A DNA stretch of 54,741 nucleotides from Odoribacteraceae bacterium. Lineage in GTDB: Bacteria; Bacteroidota; Bacteroidia; Bacteroidales; Marinifilaceae. Every line of letters starts with the position of its first letter. Within the stretch, counting starts at the first letter, position 1. Location: NCBI GenBank assembly GCA_031276355.1, contig JAISNC010000012.1, positions 1-54,741 on the forward strand. Reading direction: 5' to 3'. Positions 24,952 through 33,941 of this stretch are shown one piece after another. The notes beneath the pieces are model-generated. The model made no database searches, had not been told where the DNA came from, and worked only from the letters and a program-made list of their open reading frames with translations. The position numbers and the translations under genes are program-made.

Positions 24952-27648
24952 ATGACGAAGATACTATTCACAGGATTGCTACTCGCGTGGCTCGCGGGAG
25001 CGGCTACCGGGCAAGAGCGACTCTACGACTTCTCGTTCGCTGGCGAGCCGGTGGAGCGGGTGATCGCCGCGATCGAACGCGCGAGCGGTACCCGTTTTGC
25101 TTATCCCTCCTCGCTGCTGGCGCGCTTCCCGGCGGTGACGGGCGAGTTTGCGCGGGCAACGTTGCGTCAAGTACTGGACGCGGTGTTCGTCGCGCGGGGC
25201 ATCACCTATAAATTACAAGGCGACTACATTATTCTGGGCAAACAGCGGCGGCCCGTCACCGTGAGCGGCACGGTAAAAGACGCGGAGTCGCGGGAGACGC
25301 TCATCGGTGCCACGGTCTACAACCCGGCATCGCGGCGGGGAACAGCCACCAACGAGCATGGCTTCTATAGCCTCTCGCTGGAGGAGGAGGAGGCGCGGTT
25401 AGTCATCTCCTTCGTCGGGTACGCTCCCTTTGACCTCACCCTCGCGTTGACCCGCGACACGGTGATCGCGGTGGAGTTGCAGCCCTCCATACAGCTGGAG
25501 GAGGTGACGGTCATCGGGGAGAGCCTCTCGGCGTGGATACGCAACGTGCAGCCGGGGCAGGTGCAGTTCCCGGTCAAGGTGGTAAATAACCTCCCCTCGC
25601 TGTTGAGCGAGAGCGACGTATTGAAGACGCTCCAGTTGCTGCCGGGCGTGAAGACGGGCAACGAGGGGTTGGCCGGGTTGCACGTCCGCGGGGGCAATGC
25701 CGACGAGAACCTCTACCTGATGGACGGCATCCCGGTCTATAATCCCAGCCACTTGATGGGGTTCTTCTCGACGTTTAACTCGAACGTGATCAAGCGCGTC
25801 GACTTCTACAAGGGGACGTTCCCCGCTCGCTATGGCGGCCGCCTCTCCTCCGTCGTGGACGTTCGCCTGAAAGAGGGCAACATGCAGGAGGTGCACGGGA
25901 ACCTCTCCGTGGGGCTGCTCGCCTCGAAGTTTGACCTCGAGGGACCGCTCGAGCGGGGCAAGACCTCCTTCCAGCTCTCCGCCCGCCGCACGTACATGGA
26001 TCTCTTCCTCCCCTCCCTGCTTCGCTCCGTCACGCGGGAGACGGACGGCCACGGGTGGGAGAATTACAGCACCGGCCGCTACCATTTCACGGACTTGAAC
26101 GCGAAGATCACCCGCAAGTTCCGCGGGAACGACCAGCTCTCGTTGAGCGTCTACTGGGGGAAGGATTACATGAATTACATCAACCGCTCGCGCATCGAGA
26201 ACACGCTCGGCCCAGTCGAGGAGGGCAGTGACGTCTCCACCACCTATACCCACCTCTCGACCGAGGAACGCAACTGGAAGTGGGGCTGGGGCAACTTCAT
26301 CACGCTGCTGGAGTACGGTTCCCGCGTGACCGAACGTCTCTACGGGCGTTACCTCCTCGCCTATAATCGCTATGTCTCGACGATCAACGTCAAGATCGAC
26401 TCCACGCTCTCCACGCGCCGCGAGCAACTCCTCTCGAACTATACCCGTAGCCTCTACCACTCCGGCATCGAGGACGTGATCGCGAAGGTTGACTTCGAGT
26501 ATAACCTCTCCGCCCGCCACACCGCCCGCTTTGGCGGGGAGGTGATCTATCATACTTTCACGCCGGAGGTGAGTAACTTCACCCACCTCTCCACCGCGGG
26601 GGAGATCGACACGCTGGGGCAGGAGGTCGAAATGAAAAACCGCGCTCGCGGCGGCGAACTGTCGCTCTTCGCGGAGGACGAGATCGTGTTGAATCACCGC
26701 ACGCGGCTACACCCCGGCGTGCGCCTGACACTCTTCCGCGCCGTCGACGCGACCTACTTCTCGGCCGAGCCGCGCCTGTCGTTCCACTACGCGGCGAGCG
26801 ACCGGCTGTCGCTGAAAGCCTCCTACTCCGCGATGAGCCAGTATATCCACCTGCTGGCCTTCGGCGGCGTGAGCCTTCCCAGCGACCTGTGGGTACCGGT
26901 GACGCGGCGGATACCGCCCATGCGCTCGCGCCAAGTGGCGTTGGGCATCTACTACCGCCCCCATCCCGGCTGGGAGTTCACGGCCGAGACGTACTACAAG
27001 ACGATGAAAAAACAGATCGAGTGCATCGACGGTGCCACGATCCTGCCCGCCTACCGCGCGTGGGAAGAGAACGTGACCGTCGGCGAGGGACGCGCCCGCG
27101 GGGTGGAACTCCAACTGCAACGGCAACAGGGACGCACGACGGGCTGGGTGAACTATACCCTCGCGTGGGCCGACCGCCGCTTCCCCGGCATCAATCGCGG
27201 GAAGCGCTTCCCGGCCCGCAACGATAGCCGGCACGGCGTGAACGTCGTCGTCATGCACCGTTTTAGCGAGGCCTTCGACGCGAGTGCCGCGTGGGTCTAC
27301 AACTCCGGCGCGCGGGCTACCATCGCCCTCGAGATGTACGACATGCCGAAGATCGAAGGGGTCAACGACAGCGACGCGCCCTCCTCGCCGGGCATCCCGC
27401 ACGTCGAGTATCGCAACAACTACCAGTTGCCCGACTACCATCGTCTCGACGCGAGCGTGAACTACCACCGCCAGAAACGCTGGGGAACAGCCACCTGGAG
27501 CGTGAGCGTCTATAATCTCTACTCGCGCAAGAACCCCTTCTTCGTCTACATGGACGGCGAGGTGCGGGACGGCACGCGGAAGAGCGTCCTCCGGCAAGCC
27601 TCTCTCTTCCCGGTGATCCCCTCGTTCGCTTACTCGATAACCTTTTAA
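24952..27648 (+). CDS. TonB-dependent outer-membrane receptor with STN and carboxypeptidase-regulatory-like domains
   Basis: An 898-residue receptor. A signal peptide (about 1-21) is followed by a Secretin/TonB short N-terminal (STN) domain (about 24-97, LYDFSFAGEPVERVIAAIER), then a carboxypeptidase-D regulatory-like domain (about 102-187, VSGTVKDAESRETLIGATVY), the plug (about 215-330, VLKTLQLLPGVKTGNEGLAG and LYLMDGIPVYNPSHLMG) and a 22-strand-type barrel ending in the C-terminal Phe of SFAYSITF. The STN domain suggests signalling to an anti-sigma/ECF pair, none of which is present here. It is the first gene of a tight six-gene unit; DUF4249 follows after 9 bases. The ligand is unknown. 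Confidence 0.92.
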   Translation: MTKILFTGLLLAWLAGAATGQERLYDFSFAGEPVERVIAAIERASGTRFAYPSSLLARFPAVTGEFARATLRQVLDAVFVARGITYKLQGDYIILGKQRRPVTVSGTVKDAESRETLIGATVYNPASRRGTATNEHGFYSLSLEEEEARLVISFVGYAPFDLTLALTRDTVIAVELQPSIQLEEVTVIGESLSAWIRNVQPGQVQFPVKVVNNLPSLLSESDVLKTLQLLPGVKTGNEGLAGLHVRGGNADENLYLMDGIPVYNPSHLMGFFSTFNSNVIKRVDFYKGTFPARYGGRLSSVVDVRLKEGNMQEVHGNLSVGLLASKFDLEGPLERGKTSFQLSARRTYMDLFLPSLLRSVTRETDGHGWENYSTGRYHFTDLNAKITRKFRGNDQLSLSVYWGKDYMNYINRSRIENTLGPVEEGSDVSTTYTHLSTEERNWKWGWGNFITLLEYGSRVTERLYGRYLLAYNRYVSTINVKIDSTLSTRREQLLSNYTRSLYHSGIEDVIAKVDFEYNLSARHTARFGGEVIYHTFTPEVSNFTHLSTAGEIDTLGQEVEMKNRARGGELSLFAEDEIVLNHRTRLHPGVRLTLFRAVDATYFSAEPRLSFHYAASDRLSLKASYSAMSQYIHLLAFGGVSLPSDLWVPVTRRIPPMRSRQVALGIYYRPHPGWEFTAETYYKTMKKQIECIDGATILPAYRAWEENVTVGEGRARGVELQLQRQQGRTTGWVNYTLAWADRRFPGINRGKRFPARNDSRHGVNVVVMHRFSEAFDASAAWVYNSGARATIALEMYDMPKIEGVNDSDAPSSPGIPHVEYRNNYQLPDYHRLDASVNYHRQKRWGTATWSVSVYNLYSRKNPFFVYMDGEVRDGTRKSVLRQASLFPVIPSFAYSITF

Positions 27649-27657
27649 CACGACACC

Positions 27658-28641
27658 ATGAACCGCGCAACACGTATCTTACCGCTATTACTGGCCGCGA
27701 CGCTCCTCGCCGGTTGCGAGCAGGTCAGCGAGTACACGGGGGAACTCCCCGACCTGAAGCTGGTGCTCTACTCCTTCGTGCGCCCCGACTCGATGGTGCG
27801 GGTCGACGTGCACCAGACGCGCTACTTCTCGAATAACTCCTCCGAACTCCCCCGGGAGGTCACGGGCGAGGTACACGTGAACGGGCAACTCGCCGGGACG
27901 CTCTACCCGACACCCCGCTCGCCGTGGGAACTCGCGGTGCAGCACGTCGCCGACGTTTACCCGCGCCCGGGCGATCGCGTGCGGGTCACGGCCCGGGCCG
28001 AGGGGATGCCCGAGGCATCGGCCGAGGTGACGGTACCGGCAGACACGGTGCCGATCCGCGTGGACACGACGCTCCTGGGAAACCCGGGCAAGCTGGAGCG
28101 CGTCCATTATACCCTTCACATCAACGACACGGCCCGCGAACGCCACTATTACCGCCTCATCGTCGAGACGGAGACCTACGAGGTCGTGGACGGCGAGCGT
28201 TACAACTCGACCCGTCACTACGCTTTCAGCCCGGAGAATGACCCGCTGCTCGTCGGCAGCAACAACACCTGGATCAACGAGGATGTCGTCCCCAACCGCT
28301 ACCATATTTTCACCAACGAAACCTTCGAGGGCACTGGCTACACGATGCGCGTGAGCGCCGGGGCGCGCAACACGACCCGCTTCGAGTACGCGCACGACGG
28401 GCAGACGATCGGGCAACGCAACGTGATGAAGCACCACGTGACCGTCGTACGCATCGACGAGGATACCTACCTCCACCTGAAATCGCTCATGCTCCTGGAG
28501 ATGGGCGAGGGAGTCATGGAACCGGTCCAGGTGCACGCGAATGTCCACGGCGGTGTCGGCATCATCGGCTATGCCGTCTACTCTACCGTCACCTTCGAAA
28601 TGCCGGAGGTACACGTGCAAGAATCCGGATACATCAATTAA
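27658..28641 (+). CDS. DUF4249 domain-containing lipoprotein
   Basis: A 327-residue protein with a lipoprotein signal, lipobox LAGC and Cys20. The body matches DUF4249: LVLYSFVRPDSMVRVDVHQT, VHVNGQLAGTLYPTPRS, YPRPGDRVRVTARAEGMPEA and VTVPADTVP. DUF4249 proteins are almost always encoded beside a TonB receptor of the class seen upstream and are thought to be its surface-exposed or periplasmic partner lipoprotein, analogous in position to SusD but unrelated in sequence. Function is not known. Confidence 0.9.
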   Translation: MNRATRILPLLLAATLLAGCEQVSEYTGELPDLKLVLYSFVRPDSMVRVDVHQTRYFSNNSSELPREVTGEVHVNGQLAGTLYPTPRSPWELAVQHVADVYPRPGDRVRVTARAEGMPEASAEVTVPADTVPIRVDTTLLGNPGKLERVHYTLHINDTARERHYYRLIVETETYEVVDGERYNSTRHYAFSPENDPLLVGSNNTWINEDVVPNRYHIFTNETFEGTGYTMRVSAGARNTTRFEYAHDGQTIGQRNVMKHHVTVVRIDEDTYLHLKSLMLLEMGEGVMEPVQVHANVHGGVGIIGYAVYSTVTFEMPEVHVQESGYIN

Positions 28642-28653
28642 AAACGAGAAAAT

Positions 28654-30099
28654 ATGAAATCACGCTTGTTTGTCATCGTCACGATACTCCTCGCCGCCTG
28701 CACGGTCGAAGAGCGGAATTACTTGAGCGACGGCATTGTTTCCCCCGCCGCCGCCGGTGACGACGACCGCTACCAGGGGTACGCCGAGAACCCCTTCCTG
28801 AGCACGATCGACTATCCCGTCTCCACCTTCTCCGTCGATGCCGACGGTGCCTCCTACGCCAACGCCCGTCGCTTTATCGAGGAGGGTGCGACCGTCCCGC
28901 CGGCCTCCGTGCGGGTCGAGGAGTTCCTTAACCACTTTACCTACGACTATCCCGCCCCCGGCTCCGGCGAGGAGATCGGGCTTGATGCCGAGCTTTTCTC
29001 CTGCCCCTGGGCGAGTCATCGCCTTCTCTTGTGCGTCGGACTGAAAGGACGGGAGATCGCCGATGCCGATCTCCCCGCCGCCAACCTCGTCTTCCTGATC
29101 GATGTCTCCGGTTCGATGACCCCCGCCGACCGGCTCCCGTTGCTGAAAGAGGGCTTTGCCCTGCTGGTCAACGGCCTGCGCCCCGTGGACCGGGTGGCCA
29201 TCGTTACCTACGGCGGCCGGGCCGGCGTGTCGCTCTCCTCCACGGCCTGCACGGAGGCCGGCAAGGAGATCATCCGCGCCGCCATCGCGCGTCTCGGCAC
29301 GAAAGGTGCCACGGCCGGTGCCGCCGGTATCGCCAAGGCCTACGAGGTGGCCATCGCCCACTTCGAGAGTCGCGGCAACAACCGCGTGATCCTCGCCACC
29401 GACGGCGACTTCAACGTGGGGGTATCCTCCACCGCCGAACTGGTCGGCATCATCAAGGAAAAACGGAAGAGCGGTGTCTACCTCACCGTCCTCGGCGTTG
29501 GCCGCGGCAACCTCAACGATGCCATGATGGAACAATTGGCCGACAACGGCAACGGCAACTACGAGTACGTGTACAACGCCGACCAGTTGCGCAAGGTGTT
29601 CCTCGAGGAGCGCTCCCGCTTCTATACCGTCGCCCGCGACTGCAAGGTACAACTTACCTTTAACCCCGGCCGCGTGCATTCGTATCGCCTCATCGGCTAC
29701 GAGAATCGTCACCTCGACCAGGAGCAGTTCGACGATGACCGGGTCGATGCCGGCGAGATCGGCGTGGGCCAGACCGTCACCGCCCTCTACGAGCTGATCC
29801 CTGCCGAGTCCCCCACCGGCTCGCTCGCCGCGCTCAGCGTCCGCTACAAGCGAGACCTGCAAGCCGTCAGCCGCTCCCTCGCCGTCGAGATTCCCGGCAC
29901 CCCCGCGACCGACGTGTCGGATAACTCGCGCTTCGCCGCGGCCGTGGCGGGAGCTGCCCTGCTGCTCAAGGGGTCCGCCTACAAGGGGACGCTCGCGTGG
30001 CCGATGGTCTCCGCCCTCGCCCGCGATGCCGTCGCCTTCGACCCGGGTGGCCACCGTGTCGCCTTCTGCCGGCTGGTCAACCGCTTAGTCAATCAATAG
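28654..30099 (+). CDS. von Willebrand factor A lipoprotein (YfbK-like)
   Basis: A 481-residue lipoprotein (LLAAC, Cys16). After a YfbK-type N-terminal domain (about 43-100: YAENPFLSTIDYPVSTFSVD and VRVEEFLNHFTYDYPAP) there is a vWA domain beginning VFLIDVSGSM. The MIDAS metal site is complete: Asp150-x-Ser152-x-Ser154, a Thr in the second loop and Asp in ATDGDFNVG. The C-terminal YfbK/DUF3520 region follows. vWA domains bind protein or peptide ligands through the metal ion. It lacks the N-terminal carboxypeptidase-like domain found in many longer Bacteroidota relatives. It lies 12 bases after the DUF4249 gene. Confidence 0.9.
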   Translation: MKSRLFVIVTILLAACTVEERNYLSDGIVSPAAAGDDDRYQGYAENPFLSTIDYPVSTFSVDADGASYANARRFIEEGATVPPASVRVEEFLNHFTYDYPAPGSGEEIGLDAELFSCPWASHRLLLCVGLKGREIADADLPAANLVFLIDVSGSMTPADRLPLLKEGFALLVNGLRPVDRVAIVTYGGRAGVSLSSTACTEAGKEIIRAAIARLGTKGATAGAAGIAKAYEVAIAHFESRGNNRVILATDGDFNVGVSSTAELVGIIKEKRKSGVYLTVLGVGRGNLNDAMMEQLADNGNGNYEYVYNADQLRKVFLEERSRFYTVARDCKVQLTFNPGRVHSYRLIGYENRHLDQEQFDDDRVDAGEIGVGQTVTALYELIPAESPTGSLAALSVRYKRDLQAVSRSLAVEIPGTPATDVSDNSRFAAAVAGAALLLKGSAYKGTLAWPMVSALARDAVAFDPGGHRVAFCRLVNRLVNQ

Positions 30100-30126
30100 T
30101 ATCTTTAATATCTAAAACTAAGTAAT

Positions 30127-30618
30127 ATGAAAAAAAGAGTCCTTTTACTTGTCGTGCCCTGCGTCCTTCTCGCGGCGCTCACGGGCTTTTACCTCTACCC
30201 CACTTCTACCTACACCCCGGTGTTCATGGAGCGGGCGGAACTGGAAAAATCCGTCTTCTACCAGGCGGGTGCTCGCGACCTCGTCAACCCGGGCAAGCTC
30301 TACTACAAGTCGCCGTACATCTATGTCAACGAGAAGTACAAGGGTGTACACGTTATCAACAACACCACCCCGACGGCTCCCGTCAGCGAGGGGTTCATCG
30401 TCGCCCCCGGCTGCATCGACATGGCCATCAAGGGTGACATCCTCTACCTCGACAACGCCGTCGACCTCGTGGCCTTCAACTTGTCCACGAAGCAGGTGAC
30501 CGAGCGCGTCAAGGCGATCTTCCCCGAGCCGCTCTCCCCGGACGGCTACGCGTGCTACACCAAACGTCCCGAAAACTTCGTGCTGGTGGGATGGAAAAAA
30601 GTAACTAAAAACAATTAA
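30127..30618 (+). CDS. Short LVIVD-repeat protein with N-terminal membrane anchor
   Basis: A 163-residue protein. The N-terminus (about 4-24) is hydrophobic but lacks a lipobox, so it is either a cleaved signal or an anchor. The rest has the pattern of LVIVD-type beta-propeller blades: ARDLVNPGKLYYKSPYIYVN, YKGVHVINNTTPTAPV and APGCIDMAIKGDILYLDNAV. Only about three blades fit in this length, too few for a closed propeller. The next gene continues with more blades, so the two products may assemble, or a single ancestral gene may have split. I do not know its function. Confidence 0.72.
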   Translation: MKKRVLLLVVPCVLLAALTGFYLYPTSTYTPVFMERAELEKSVFYQAGARDLVNPGKLYYKSPYIYVNEKYKGVHVINNTTPTAPVSEGFIVAPGCIDMAIKGDILYLDNAVDLVAFNLSTKQVTERVKAIFPEPLSPDGYACYTKRPENFVLVGWKKVTKNN

Positions 30619-30623
30619 ACATC

Positions 30624-31418
30624 ATGAAACAGTTCAAGAGATACCTGTATCTCGCGGCGGTCGCCCTCTTGGCGGCGGCATGCAGCAAAGACTCCTCCTC
30701 GCCCGGTAGCGGCGGTTACGCTGACGGCGGCGGCAGTGGCAGTGGCATCGGCGGCTCGATGGCCCGCTTTACCGTCCACGGCGACCACCTCTACACGGTG
30801 GAAAACGACAAGATGAAGGTCTTCGACATCTCTATCCCCGACAAACCCTACCGCCTGCCGAGTAAGGATCAGACGCTGGACGCGGGTGCCGAGACCATCT
30901 TCACGCTGGACACGCTCCTCTTCATCGGCTCGCAAAGCGGGATGTATATCTACAACATCAGTCGCCCCGAGTTCCCGGTACGCCTCTCGCTCACGCTTCA
31001 CATCAAGAGTTGCGATCCCGTCGTGGCCAGCGGCAAGTACGCCTACGTCACGCTCAACTCCAACAGCTCGTGGTGTGGCCGCACCTCCAACCTGCTGCAG
31101 GTGTACGACATCTCCGATCCTCGCTCTCCCTCCAAGGTGACGGAGCTGCCCCTGGAAGGCCCCCGCGGCCTGGGCATCGCCGGTGATACGCTCTTCGTCT
31201 GCGACAACGGTATCAAGGTCTACGACGTGCGCAACCCGCGTACCCCCACCTGGATCGACGACCTCGACCACATCCGCGAGATCGCCGGCATACGGGCCTA
31301 CGACGTGATCCCCCTCGAGAAGACGTTGCTGGTGATCGGCGAGGACGGCCTCTACCAGCTCGACCACACCGGCCCGCGACTCACTTTCATCAGTAAAATA
31401 GCAGTTAAACGAGATTAA
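30624..31418 (+). CDS. LVIVD-repeat lipoprotein
   Basis: A 264-residue lipoprotein (LAAAC, Cys20) with a Ser/Gly-rich linker (about 22-48) and then repeated blades: GGSMARFTVHGDHLYTVEND, MKVFDISIPDKP, GMYIYNISRPEFPVRLSL, LLQVYDISDPRSPSKV and GIKVYDVRNPRTP. The recurring V(Y/F)D(I/V)S.P..P element is the LVIVD signature, and propellers of this kind are usually surface-exposed binding scaffolds. It starts 5 bases after the previous stop and ends 3 bases before the next start. Confidence 0.82.
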   Translation: MKQFKRYLYLAAVALLAAACSKDSSSPGSGGYADGGGSGSGIGGSMARFTVHGDHLYTVENDKMKVFDISIPDKPYRLPSKDQTLDAGAETIFTLDTLLFIGSQSGMYIYNISRPEFPVRLSLTLHIKSCDPVVASGKYAYVTLNSNSSWCGRTSNLLQVYDISDPRSPSKVTELPLEGPRGLGIAGDTLFVCDNGIKVYDVRNPRTPTWIDDLDHIREIAGIRAYDVIPLEKTLLVIGEDGLYQLDHTGPRLTFISKIAVKRD

Positions 31419-31421
31419 GCC

Positions 31422-32054
31422 ATGAAAACACTATTCAAAATACTATCGTGCGGCCTGCTTCTCGCCGCCACGCTCCCGGCGAGCGCCCAGTGGGAGCCGC
31501 GTTATACCGTCGCCTGGCAACCTTTCTACGCGATCAACGGCACGGCCCGTTTCGACTTCGAAGCGCGCATCAAGGAGCGGAAGTGGTTGCAAGCAAGCCT
31601 CTTCGCGCACGCTGTCACCAACAAAGAGGACGAAGAGTGGGTGTTCCTCTCCGGCGGCGAGGATCTCTCCCGCCTCCGGGGTATGGGGTTGGGCCTGGCC
31701 TACAAGTATTTCTTCCATCGCTGGTTCTACGGTAGTGCCGGGATCACCTACAACAACTACCGCGTCCGCTACACCGACGATGTCATACGCTCCTACCGGG
31801 AGGACGGCCTCACGTTTCACGAGTACCTCACCGACCAGGAAGTGCAGCAACACTTCGACAAGTTCTCCACCTCCTGGACCATCGGCCTCCAGTCAACGCT
31901 ACGCCACGTCTTCTTCGTCGACCTCTTCGTCGGCCTGGGCTACGCGTATAGTTTCTACGACGAGGCGAAAAAGCCCTACGACGATGGCCCCTTCTCCTTC
32001 GGCCATTGCGGGCTTTTCCCTACCGGCGGTCTCCGCTTCGGTTTCGCCTTCTGA
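31422..32054 (+). CDS. Small outer-membrane beta-barrel-like protein
   Basis: A 210-residue protein with a signal peptide (MKTLFKILSCGLLLAATLPASA). The mature part is rich in alternating aromatic/hydrophobic residues and Gly/Tyr turns (GLGLAYKYFFHRWFYGSAGI, VFFVDLFVGLGYAYSFY) and ends GGLRFGFAF, a C-terminal Phe typical of barrels. I place it as an 8-to-10-stranded barrel but recognise no family. It is the last gene of the cluster, and a long repeat-rich stretch follows. Confidence 0.68.
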   Translation: MKTLFKILSCGLLLAATLPASAQWEPRYTVAWQPFYAINGTARFDFEARIKERKWLQASLFAHAVTNKEDEEWVFLSGGEDLSRLRGMGLGLAYKYFFHRWFYGSAGITYNNYRVRYTDDVIRSYREDGLTFHEYLTDQEVQQHFDKFSTSWTIGLQSTLRHVFFVDLFVGLGYAYSFYDEAKKPYDDGPFSFGHCGLFPTGGLRFGFAF

Positions 32055-32161
32055 TCCTCGAAGCCCCCTCTCTCGAATAAGGGGGGGGGCGTATGCAACT
32101 GCTCGTGCCAAGGAGACTGATTTAAAAGCCTCGAATGAGCGTCATCGTAAACGTGTGGCTC

Positions 32162-32242
32162 GAAGCAATCCATTGACTTGCTGGTTTCTGGATTGCTTCC
32201 CGCCACGCGGATACCCATGACGAAAACCGGCTTTTGATACAC
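32162..32242 (-). repeat. Dispersed intergenic repeat, copy B
   Basis: On the minus strand it reads GTATCAAAAGCCGGTTTTCG, then a CCGCGTGGCGGGAAGC segment and a perfect 11-bp hairpin GAAGCAATCCA/TGGATTGCTTC (32162-32172 with 32189-32199). It aligns with copy A at 1213-1291 over its whole length, including the position of the hairpin. Confidence 0.72.
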
Positions 32243-32369
32243 CCCCGTATCAATAGAGAAACGGCCTCCCTTCTTGTTCCCAATTCCCCGCCGGGGATTC
32301 ATGAAAAGCGCCGAAATGAAAGCCCCACGGGCTATTGGCGATACGGGGGGTATCCTGTTTTCTATTGAT
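32236..32369. repeat. Palindrome-rich block with repeated GATAC...GTATC elements
   Basis: GATACACCCCCGTATC (32236-32251) and GATACGGGGGGTATC (32340-32354) are each self-complementary at their ends and complementary to each other. ATCAATAGAGAA (32249-32260) pairs with TTTTCTATTGAT (32358-32369) with one mismatch. The two pairings cannot nest at once, so alternative folds are possible. No terminal target duplication is visible. Confidence 0.5.
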
Positions 32370-32447
32370 ATTATTCCCCGATGGGGAAGCGAAACCCGGC
32401 GAAGCCAATCGAAGCGAAGTTCGTTACGGCCAAGCGTTCTCTCTTAA

Positions 32448-32501
32448 CTTGATGACAGTGAGCTAAAGCATACGGTTAATAGAGTGTCGTCCCTGCGAGA
32501 C
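32448..32501 (-). repeat. REP-like GTC(C/T)CGCAGGGAC repeat, inverted copy
   Basis: On the minus strand it begins GTCTCGCAGGGACGACACT, then CTATTAACCGTATGC followed by a CTTTAGC stretch. It matches unit 1 at 17906-17957 nearly base for base through the ATTAACCGTATGCTT core. It lies about 35 bases past the trpA stop, in the sense of the trp transcript. Confidence 0.65.
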
Positions 32502-32535
32502 GTTTCTCCCGCCCGGGGAGCCTGTCCCGGCGTTT

Positions 32536-33309
32536 CTACCTGGCGAGCGACCGGAGCAGCTCGTTGACGGCCTCCCCGGGTGGGACGCGCGTGGCGAGCA
32601 GGGAGACGAACTTGCTGCCGATGATGGCCCCGGAGGCGTGCTCGAGGGCCGCGTCGAGGGTGGCCTTGTTCGAGATCCCGAAGCCGATCATCAAGGGGTT
32701 GCGCGTCTTCATGTCGCGCGTGCGGCGGAAGTAGGCGATGGTCTGCTCGTCGAAGCGCTCCCGCGTGCCGGTGACGGAGGCCGACGAGACGAGGTAGATG
32801 AAGCCGTCGGTGTGCGCGTCGATCAGGCGGACGCGTTCCGCGGGGGTCTCCGGGGTGACGAGCATGATGATCTTCAAGTCGTGGCGGTCGGCGACGGGCT
32901 TGTACTCCCGCAGGTAGTCGTTGAAAGGGAGATCCGGGATGATCATCCCGGACACGCCCGTCTCCACGCACGAGCGGCAGAAGTTCTCGAAGCCGTACTG
33001 CATGATGGGGTTCAGGTAGCCCATCAAGAGGAGCGGCACGCGGGCCTCGTCGCCCAGGGTGGCCAGCCGCGCGAAGAGGCCTTTCAGGGTCATCCCCTTG
33101 TCGAGGGCCGCGGCGCTGCTCTGCTGGATGACCGGCCCGTCGGCCATGGGGTCGGAGAAGGGGATGCCGACCTCGATCATGTCCACGCCGCCGGCTTGCA
33201 GGGCGCGGATGATGGCGACCGTGTCGTCCGGCCCGGGGAAGCCGGCCGTGAAGTAGACGGAGAGGAGGCCGCGTTGTTTTTCGCGGAAGAGGGTGGTGAT
33301 CTTGTTCAT
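32536..33309 (-). CDS. trpA: Tryptophan synthase alpha subunit
   Basis: A 257-residue (beta/alpha)8 protein that cleaves indole-3-glycerol phosphate to indole, which is channelled to TrpB. The catalytic acids are Glu46 in [12 protein letters not shown] and Asp57 in [24 protein letters not shown] and [14 protein letters not shown]-like loops (here [13 protein letters not shown]) are conserved. Last gene of the operon; its start overlaps the trpF stop by 4 bases, so translation is probably coupled. Confidence 0.96.
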   Translation of the reverse strand: MNKITTLFREKQRGLLSVYFTAGFPGPDDTVAIIRALQAGGVDMIEVGIPFSDPMADGPVIQQSSAAALDKGMTLKGLFARLATLGDEARVPLLLMGYLNPIMQYGFENFCRSCVETGVSGMIIPDLPFNDYLREYKPVADRHDLKIIMLVTPETPAERVRLIDAHTDGFIYLVSSASVTGTRERFDEQTIAYFRRTRDMKTRNPLMIGFGISNKATLDAALEHASGAIIGSKFVSLLATRVPPGEAVNELLRSLAR

Positions 33310-33941
33310 TGTTTTATCGCGTTAAGGGTGGTTATGAATTGCCGGATGGCGCGTATGTCTTTGATCCCGGGGGCCGTCTCGAAGCGGCTGTTCAGGTCGA
33401 TGGCGTGCAGCATCGGGTGATCCAGCGCGCGGAGGGGGCCGGTGGCGTCTTCCGGGCCGATGCCCCCGCCGAGGAGAAAAGGCACCGGGCCGTCGTACGC
33501 GTCGAGGAGGCGCCAGTCGAACTTGCGACCGGAGCCGCCGCGGGCGGGGGTGCGCGTGTCGAACAGCAGGAAATCGCACGCTCCCGCGTACGGCGCGGCG
33601 AGCGCCCGCGCGCTGGCTCCCGCTTGCATGGGGATGGCCTTGATCACTTGCAGGCCCCGTTCCCGCAAGGCGCGGCAGAGGTGCGGCGGCTCGTCGCCGT
33701 GCAGTTGCGCGGCTTGCAGGTCGTGACGGCGGGCCTGCCGCGTCACCTCCTCCTCGCTTGCGTTGACGAAAACGCCTACTTTGTGGATCGAGGAGGGGAT
33801 GGCGCGCGTGATGCCCGGCTCCAGGGTACCCGCGTGCCGGGGGGAGGGCGCGTGGAACACGAACCCGATCATGTCGACGGGCAACGCGCAGAGGGCCGCG
33901 ATGTTCCCCGCGTCTCTCGTGCCGCAAACCTTGATCTTCAT
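33306..33941 (-). CDS. trpF: Phosphoribosylanthranilate isomerase
   Basis: A 211-residue single-domain enzyme converting N-(5-phosphoribosyl)anthranilate to the carboxyphenylamino-deoxyribulose phosphate. The N-terminus [10 protein letters not shown] carries the catalytic Cys6, and the general-acid Asp is in [16 protein letters not shown], which also has the phosphate-binding loop. Overlaps of 4 bases with both trpC and trpA are seen. It is a separate protein from TrpC, as is usual in Bacteroidota, not a fusion as in E. coli. Confidence 0.95.
   Translation of the reverse strand: MKIKVCGTRDAGNIAALCALPVDMIGFVFHAPSPRHAGTLEPGITRAIPSSIHKVGVFVNASEEEVTRQARRHDLQAAQLHGDEPPHLCRALRERGLQVIKAIPMQAGASARALAAPYAGACDFLLFDTRTPARGGSGRKFDWRLLDAYDGPVPFLLGGGIGPEDATGPLRALDHPMLHAIDLNSRFETAPGIKDIRAIRQFITTLNAIKQ

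Larger units (their letters stand above)
32055..32535. other. Repeat-rich convergent intergenic region between envelope cluster and trp operon
   Basis: There is no gene in these 481 bases. They contain dispersed repeat copy B (32162-32242), a block of palindromes (32236-32369) and a REP-like unit (32448-32501). All lie between two convergent operons, a site where insertions would do little harm. Confidence 0.75.
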
